This document shows positions 49,504 to 52,712 of a DNA stretch of 52,712 nucleotides, one piece after another. Where the stretch lies: contig NZ_JARANT010000005.1 in assembly GCF_029889805.1 (NCBI RefSeq), positions 1-52,712 on the forward strand, in the 5' to 3' direction. This DNA is from Halorubrum sp. Boch-26. GTDB lineage: Archaea; Halobacteriota; Halobacteria; Halobacteriales; Haloferacaceae. The translations under genes were made by a program, and so were the position numbers. The notes beneath the pieces were generated by a model, which was given only the letters and a program-made list of their open reading frames with translations, made no database searches and was not told where the DNA came from. Numbering within the stretch: the stretch's first letter is position 1; each line of letters starts with the position of its first letter.

Positions 49504-49569
49504 GACCCCGAACCACGGCGCCGCCGACCCCGAACCACGGCGCCGCCGACCCCGAACCACGGCGCCGCC
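49504..49569. repeat. Three perfect tandem copies of a 22-bp unit
   Basis: GACCCCGAACCACGGCGCCGCC is repeated exactly at 49504-49525, 49526-49547 and 49548-49569, with a further partial GACCC. It lies between the DUF1028 stop and the menD promoter. The period is not a multiple of three. Confidence 0.9.
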
Positions 49570-49581
49570 GACCCGCGGGAG

Positions 49582-49609
49582 TATTTAAATATCGACCACC
49601 AAGCGGTGG
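49582..49609 (+). promoter_or_regulatory. menD promoter: TATA box and downstream inverted repeat
   Basis: TATTTAAATA (49582-49591) is an excellent TATA box 21-30 nt before ATG 49612. A perfect CCACC-AAGC-GGTGG inverted repeat (49596-49609) lies between it and the start codon, where a bound protein would block initiation. Confidence 0.6.
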
Positions 49610-49611
49610 CA

Positions 49612-51465
49612 ATGACCGCGCCGAACCGGAACGCGCTGTGGGCGGGGGCCCTCGTGGACGAGCTCGTCGCCGCGGGCGTCGACGCCGTCGTCGTCTCGCC
49701 CGGCAGCCGTTCGACGCCGCTGACGATGGCCGCCGCGCGCCGCGACGACCTCCACGTCTTCTCGCAGCTGGACGAGCGCTCCGCCGCCTACTTCGCGCTG
49801 GGCCGCGCCCGGCGGACGGGGAGCGTCACACCGCTGATCTGCACGTCCGGCACCGCCGCCGCCAACTATCATCCCGCCGTGATGGAAGCGAGCAACGCTC
49901 GCGTCCCCGTGCTCGCGCTCACGGCCGACCGCCCGCCGGAGCTACGCGACTCGGGCGCCAACCAGACCGCCGACCAAGAGAAGCTGTACGGCGACGCCGT
50001 CCGGTTTTATAAGGATCTCCCCGAGCCGGCGCCGAACGACCGCGCGCTCCGCTCGCTGCGGACTACCGTGAGCCGAGCGGTCGCGGCCGCCGAGGGCGCC
50101 GACCCCGGGCCCGTCCATCTCAACGTCCCGTTCAAGAAGCCGCTGGAGCCGACGCCGATTCAGGACGACGTGCCCGAGGGCCTCGACCCGGTCGCGGAGG
50201 CAGGCCGCGACGCCCCCTACGTCGACGTGACACCGGGGTCGCCGGAGCCGGGCGACGACGAGCTCCGCGCGCTCGCGAACGAGCTCGCGACGGTCGACCG
50301 CGGGCTGATCGTCGCCGGGCCCGCGGACCCGCCCGGGCTCGACGCCGAGTCGGTCACGGCGCTGTCGCACGCGACCGGGTTCCCGATCCTCGCCGACCCG
50401 CTCTCGGGCGTCCGGTACGGCGGCCACACCCGGGTCGCGCCCGTCATCGGCGCGTACGACGCGTACCTCTCGTCGGCGGTCGCCGGGGGCTCAGAGTCCT
50501 CGACCGAGTGGACCGACCCCGAGGTCGTCATCCGGCTCGGCGCGTCGCCCACCTCGAAGAACCTCCGCAAGTACCTCGCCGGCACCGGCGCCGACCAGTA
50601 CCAGGTCGACCCCGCGGGGCGCTGGCGCGAGGCGGAGTTCGCCGCGACCGACCTCGTCGTCGCCGAGCCCAGTCGCCTCTGCGCACGGCTCTCGCGGCTC
50701 GGCGGCGGAGGCGGCGGCGACCCGGACTGGCGGGCGCAGTGGGAGGAGGCCGACGGCGTCGCGCGGGCGGTCCACGGCCGAGAGGGAGACGGAAGCGGGG
50801 ACGCCCCGACGGCCGACGAGCCGGCCGGCTTCCACGAGGGGGACGCGATCCGAGCCGTGGCCGGAGCGCTCCCCGATCCCGCGACGCTGTTCGTCTCCAA
50901 CTCCATGCCCGTCCGCGACCTCGATCGGTTCGTCGGGCCGACGACGACGAGCGTCACCGCGCTCGGCAACCGCGGAGTGAGCGGGATCGACGGGATCGTC
51001 TCCAGCGCGCTCGGGGCCGGCTCGGCGACGACGGACGGTCTCACCCTCGTCGTCGGCGACCTCGCCTTATACCACGACACCAACGGCCTGCTCGCGATCG
51101 ACCGGTGCGACGTCGACGCGACGGTCGTCCTGATCAACAACGACGGCGGCGGGATCTTCCACGCGCTCCCGATCGAGTCGTTCGAGCCGGAGTTCACGGA
51201 GTCGTTCAAGACGCCGCACGGAATCGAGTTCGAGCCGGTGGCCGACCTCCACGGGCTGGAGTACGCGCGGGTCGACGCGCGGCCCGAAGCGGTCGCGGAC
51301 CCCGCCGAAACCGCCGCGGAACTCGAATCGGCGTGCGAGCGGGCCCGCGAGGCCGACGGCTCCCACCTGATCGAGGTCCGGACCGACGCCGAGTCCAGTC
51401 ACCGGACGCGCGAGCGGCTCGCGGCGGCGGTCGAGGACGCGGTCCACGGCGGCGGCTCGGACTGA
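49612..51465 (+). CDS. menD: SEPHCHC synthase MenD (menaquinone biosynthesis)
   Basis: A thiamine-diphosphate enzyme joining 2-oxoglutarate-derived succinic semialdehyde to isochorismate in the first dedicated step of menaquinone synthesis. The 617-residue protein starts MTAPNRNALWAGALVDELVA. It has VVVSPGSRSTPL, the activating Glu in QLDERSAAYFALG, TSGTAAANYHPAV, GNRGVSGIDGIVSSALG and the cofactor motif VVGDLALYHDTNGLL...VLINNDGGGIF. A Gly-rich and charged insert lies at about 365-390. Strong TATA box. Other men genes are not in the window and may follow elsewhere. Confidence 0.96.
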   Translation: MTAPNRNALWAGALVDELVAAGVDAVVVSPGSRSTPLTMAAARRDDLHVFSQLDERSAAYFALGRARRTGSVTPLICTSGTAAANYHPAVMEASNARVPVLALTADRPPELRDSGANQTADQEKLYGDAVRFYKDLPEPAPNDRALRSLRTTVSRAVAAAEGADPGPVHLNVPFKKPLEPTPIQDDVPEGLDPVAEAGRDAPYVDVTPGSPEPGDDELRALANELATVDRGLIVAGPADPPGLDAESVTALSHATGFPILADPLSGVRYGGHTRVAPVIGAYDAYLSSAVAGGSESSTEWTDPEVVIRLGASPTSKNLRKYLAGTGADQYQVDPAGRWREAEFAATDLVVAEPSRLCARLSRLGGGGGGDPDWRAQWEEADGVARAVHGREGDGSGDAPTADEPAGFHEGDAIRAVAGALPDPATLFVSNSMPVRDLDRFVGPTTTSVTALGNRGVSGIDGIVSSALGAGSATTDGLTLVVGDLALYHDTNGLLAIDRCDVDATVVLINNDGGGIFHALPIESFEPEFTESFKTPHGIEFEPVADLHGLEYARVDARPEAVADPAETAAELESACERAREADGSHLIEVRTDAESSHRTRERLAAAVEDAVHGGGSD

Positions 51466-51490
51466 GACCCCGACCGGGACCGGCGCCGAC

Positions 51491-51868
51491 TCACTCGACC
51501 GCGACCGTCGCGGTCGCCCGCGCGTCCTGTCTCTCCCCGGTCAGCGATCCGACGATCAGGTACTCGCCGGGCGGCGGGTCGGACCACGTCCCCTCGTACG
51601 TCGCCGACTCGCCCGGTACGAGCGTCTCGCTGCCGAGCGCCTGCGTGAACAGCCGTCCCGCGGCGTGTCGCCAGACGGGGTCGGCGTCTCGGTCGCGAGC
51701 GTCGGCGGCGGCGGCGAGCCCGCCGTCGGCTCCCTCGTAGGCCGCGAAGTCGACGCGCTGGCCGGTCCGGAACCGAAGCGCGACCGGATCGTCGCCGTCG
51801 TTCGTCACGGTGAGCGCGAGGTCGAGCCCTTCGTCGCCGTCGGTGGTCGTCAGCGCGGCGGTGAGCAT
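51491..51868 (-). CDS. BsuPI-like protein
   Basis: A 125-residue protein with the beta-sandwich pattern of BsuPI, the Bacillus intracellular proteinase inhibitor domain: LDLALTVTNDGDDPVALRFRTGQRVDF, then an acidic helix-loop, then LVPGESATYEGTWSDPPPGEYLIVGSL. ATG 51868 gives a soluble cytoplasmic product; no signal is seen. Inhibition of a protease is possible but unproved, as the family is known mainly from structure. It is convergent with menD, with only about 25 nt between stop codons. Confidence 0.8.
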   Translation of the reverse strand: MLTAALTTTDGDEGLDLALTVTNDGDDPVALRFRTGQRVDFAAYEGADGGLAAAADARDRDADPVWRHAAGRLFTQALGSETLVPGESATYEGTWSDPPPGEYLIVGSLTGERQDARATATVAVE

Positions 51869-51955
51869 GCGTTCGGCTCGCGCGCATGTCGAGTTAAAAA
51901 CCGGGGCGCACCGGACGACGACGCGCATAAGTCCCGGCTCCGCCTACGTAGACGC

Positions 51956-52708
51956 GTGCAAGTCGTGGGCTACGAGTCGGGAGCGGGGCTCTACGTCGCC
52001 AGCGGCGGCGCGGTCGAGTTCGTCGAGGCCGACGCCGGGACGGAGCTCGCCTACGGGCTCGGCGACCGCCGCTGCGCGGGGACCGTCCACGACGGCGAGC
52101 ACGTCGCCTGCGACGACTCCGACGCGCCCTACTGCGACGCCCACGGGAGCGTCTGGGTGTGCGCGCGGTGTACGGGGACCTGTTTGAAAGACGAGATGGA
52201 CTGTCACGAGGAGCACGCGCTGTACCTCGCCGCGTTCGCGCCCGACGTGCTGAAGGTCGGCGTGACGCGCCTGTGGCGGCTGGAGACGCGGCTCCGCGAG
52301 CAGGGTGCGGACCGAGCCGCCCACGTCCGGACCTTCCCCGACGGACGGATCGCCCGGCGGGTGGAGGCCGAGCTGGCCGAGGCCGACGATCTCGTCGACC
52401 GCGTCCGGGTGCCGACGAAGCTCGCCGGGTTCGGCCGCGACGTGGACGAGTCGGCGTGGGAGGCGCTGTTGGAGCGGTTCGACCCGATCGCGCGCTTCCC
52501 GTTCGACGACGGGCTCGACCTCGACGAGCGGCCCGTCGCGGAGACGATGGCGGCGGGAACGGTGCGCGGCTGGAAGGGTCGGGTGCTGGTGCTCGACCGC
52601 GGCGGGTCGACGTACGGGGTCGACGCCCGCGAGCTTGTCGGCCACGAGCTCACCGACGAGGTGCCGGGCCGCGAGCTGCAGTCGAGCCTGGGGGCGTTCG
52701 GGGAGTGA
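51956..52708 (+). CDS. DUF2797 protein
   Basis: A 250-residue protein with an N-terminal beta-rich region. Cys- and His-rich pieces follow, RRCAGTVHDGEHVAC, PYCDAHG and WVCARCTGTCLKDEMDCHEEH (about 40-85), probably binding zinc. Next comes YLAAFAPDVLKVGVTRLWRLETRLREQGA (about 87-115), a GIY-YIG-like core seen in DUF2797. The function is unknown; a nuclease-like or RNA-binding role is only suggested by the fold resemblance. GTG 51956 has a GCATAAGTC box at about -28. The gene ends 4 nt before the window edge. Confidence 0.85.
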   Translation: MQVVGYESGAGLYVASGGAVEFVEADAGTELAYGLGDRRCAGTVHDGEHVACDDSDAPYCDAHGSVWVCARCTGTCLKDEMDCHEEHALYLAAFAPDVLKVGVTRLWRLETRLREQGADRAAHVRTFPDGRIARRVEAELAEADDLVDRVRVPTKLAGFGRDVDESAWEALLERFDPIARFPFDDGLDLDERPVAETMAAGTVRGWKGRVLVLDRGGSTYGVDARELVGHELTDEVPGRELQSSLGAFGE

Positions 52709-52712
52709 CGGG

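Noticed and set aside
1-52712. tRNA or rRNA genes
   Set aside because: I looked for T-loop and anticodon patterns in the gaps and found none I could fold into a cloverleaf by eye; a tRNA-search program would be decisive.

Overview
The window is a dense, high-GC stretch of chromosome from a halophilic archaeon (class Halobacteria). The evidence is an acidic, Asp/Glu/Ala-rich proteome and mostly leaderless genes with a TATA box about 25-32 nt before the start codon. Typical archaeal genes agree: NAC, archaeal-type S-adenosylmethionine synthetase, MptE, pyrB-pyrI, diadenylate cyclase DacZ, an HVO_0758-type zinc finger and a Tat lipoprotein. The style suggests Halorubrum or a close relative, but that is an inference. 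No rRNA, tRNA, CRISPR array, insertion sequence or replication origin was recognised.

Layout. 1-5.8 kb: end of an unknown gene, the pterin gene mptE, a creatininase-family amidohydrolase, nac-trmI, a TbsP/DUF5821-like regulator and an aminotransferase. 5.8-10 kb: S-adenosylmethionine synthetase, a small DUF5804-like protein, a first copy of a dispersed repeat, a ThuA-like protein and a glycosidase-like protein. 10-14.6 kb: a 34-residue membrane protein, pyrI/pyrB, an ASCH protein, a [2Fe-2S] ferredoxin, a four-helix membrane protein, mvaD and a second, inverted copy of the repeat. 14.6-19.4 kb: photolyase, a PsiE-like protein and an Hrq1/MrfA-type helicase. 19.4-23.3 kb: a lower-GC island with a six-PAS histidine kinase and a 5'-truncated chemotaxis transducer. 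23.3-27.4 kb: GNAT, dacZ-mscS, an aldo/keto reductase and a zinc finger protein. 27.4-33.2 kb: MFS, a GT81-type glycosyltransferase with a coupled acidic protein, a thioredoxin-like protein divergent from cysteine synthase, and a membrane protein coupled to a MOSC protein. 33.2-41.8 kb: a DUF3179 lipoprotein coupled to a Cys-Cys membrane protein, MFS, PHP phosphoesterase, sugar-acid dehydratase, TRAM protein, flavin reductase and HAD phosphatase. 41.8-52.7 kb: DUF255 thioredoxin protein, purD, hexapeptide acyltransferase, a coiled-coil protein, surE, grpE, DUF1028, menD, a BsuPI-like protein and DUF2797.

Most genes are housekeeping: pyrimidine, purine, menaquinone, isoprenoid, SAM and cysteine metabolism, chaperone, DNA repair. 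The less ordinary parts are the signalling island, the DUF3179 plus Cys-Cys membrane pair behind an operator-like palindrome, and a terminator whose T-run doubles as the next gene's TATA box. Others are a palindrome around the dacZ TATA box, a pair of related intergenic repeats about 250 bp long, and several short tandem arrays. No wholly new system is proven; the DUF3179 pair and the composite terminator/promoter next to the small membrane protein are the best candidates.
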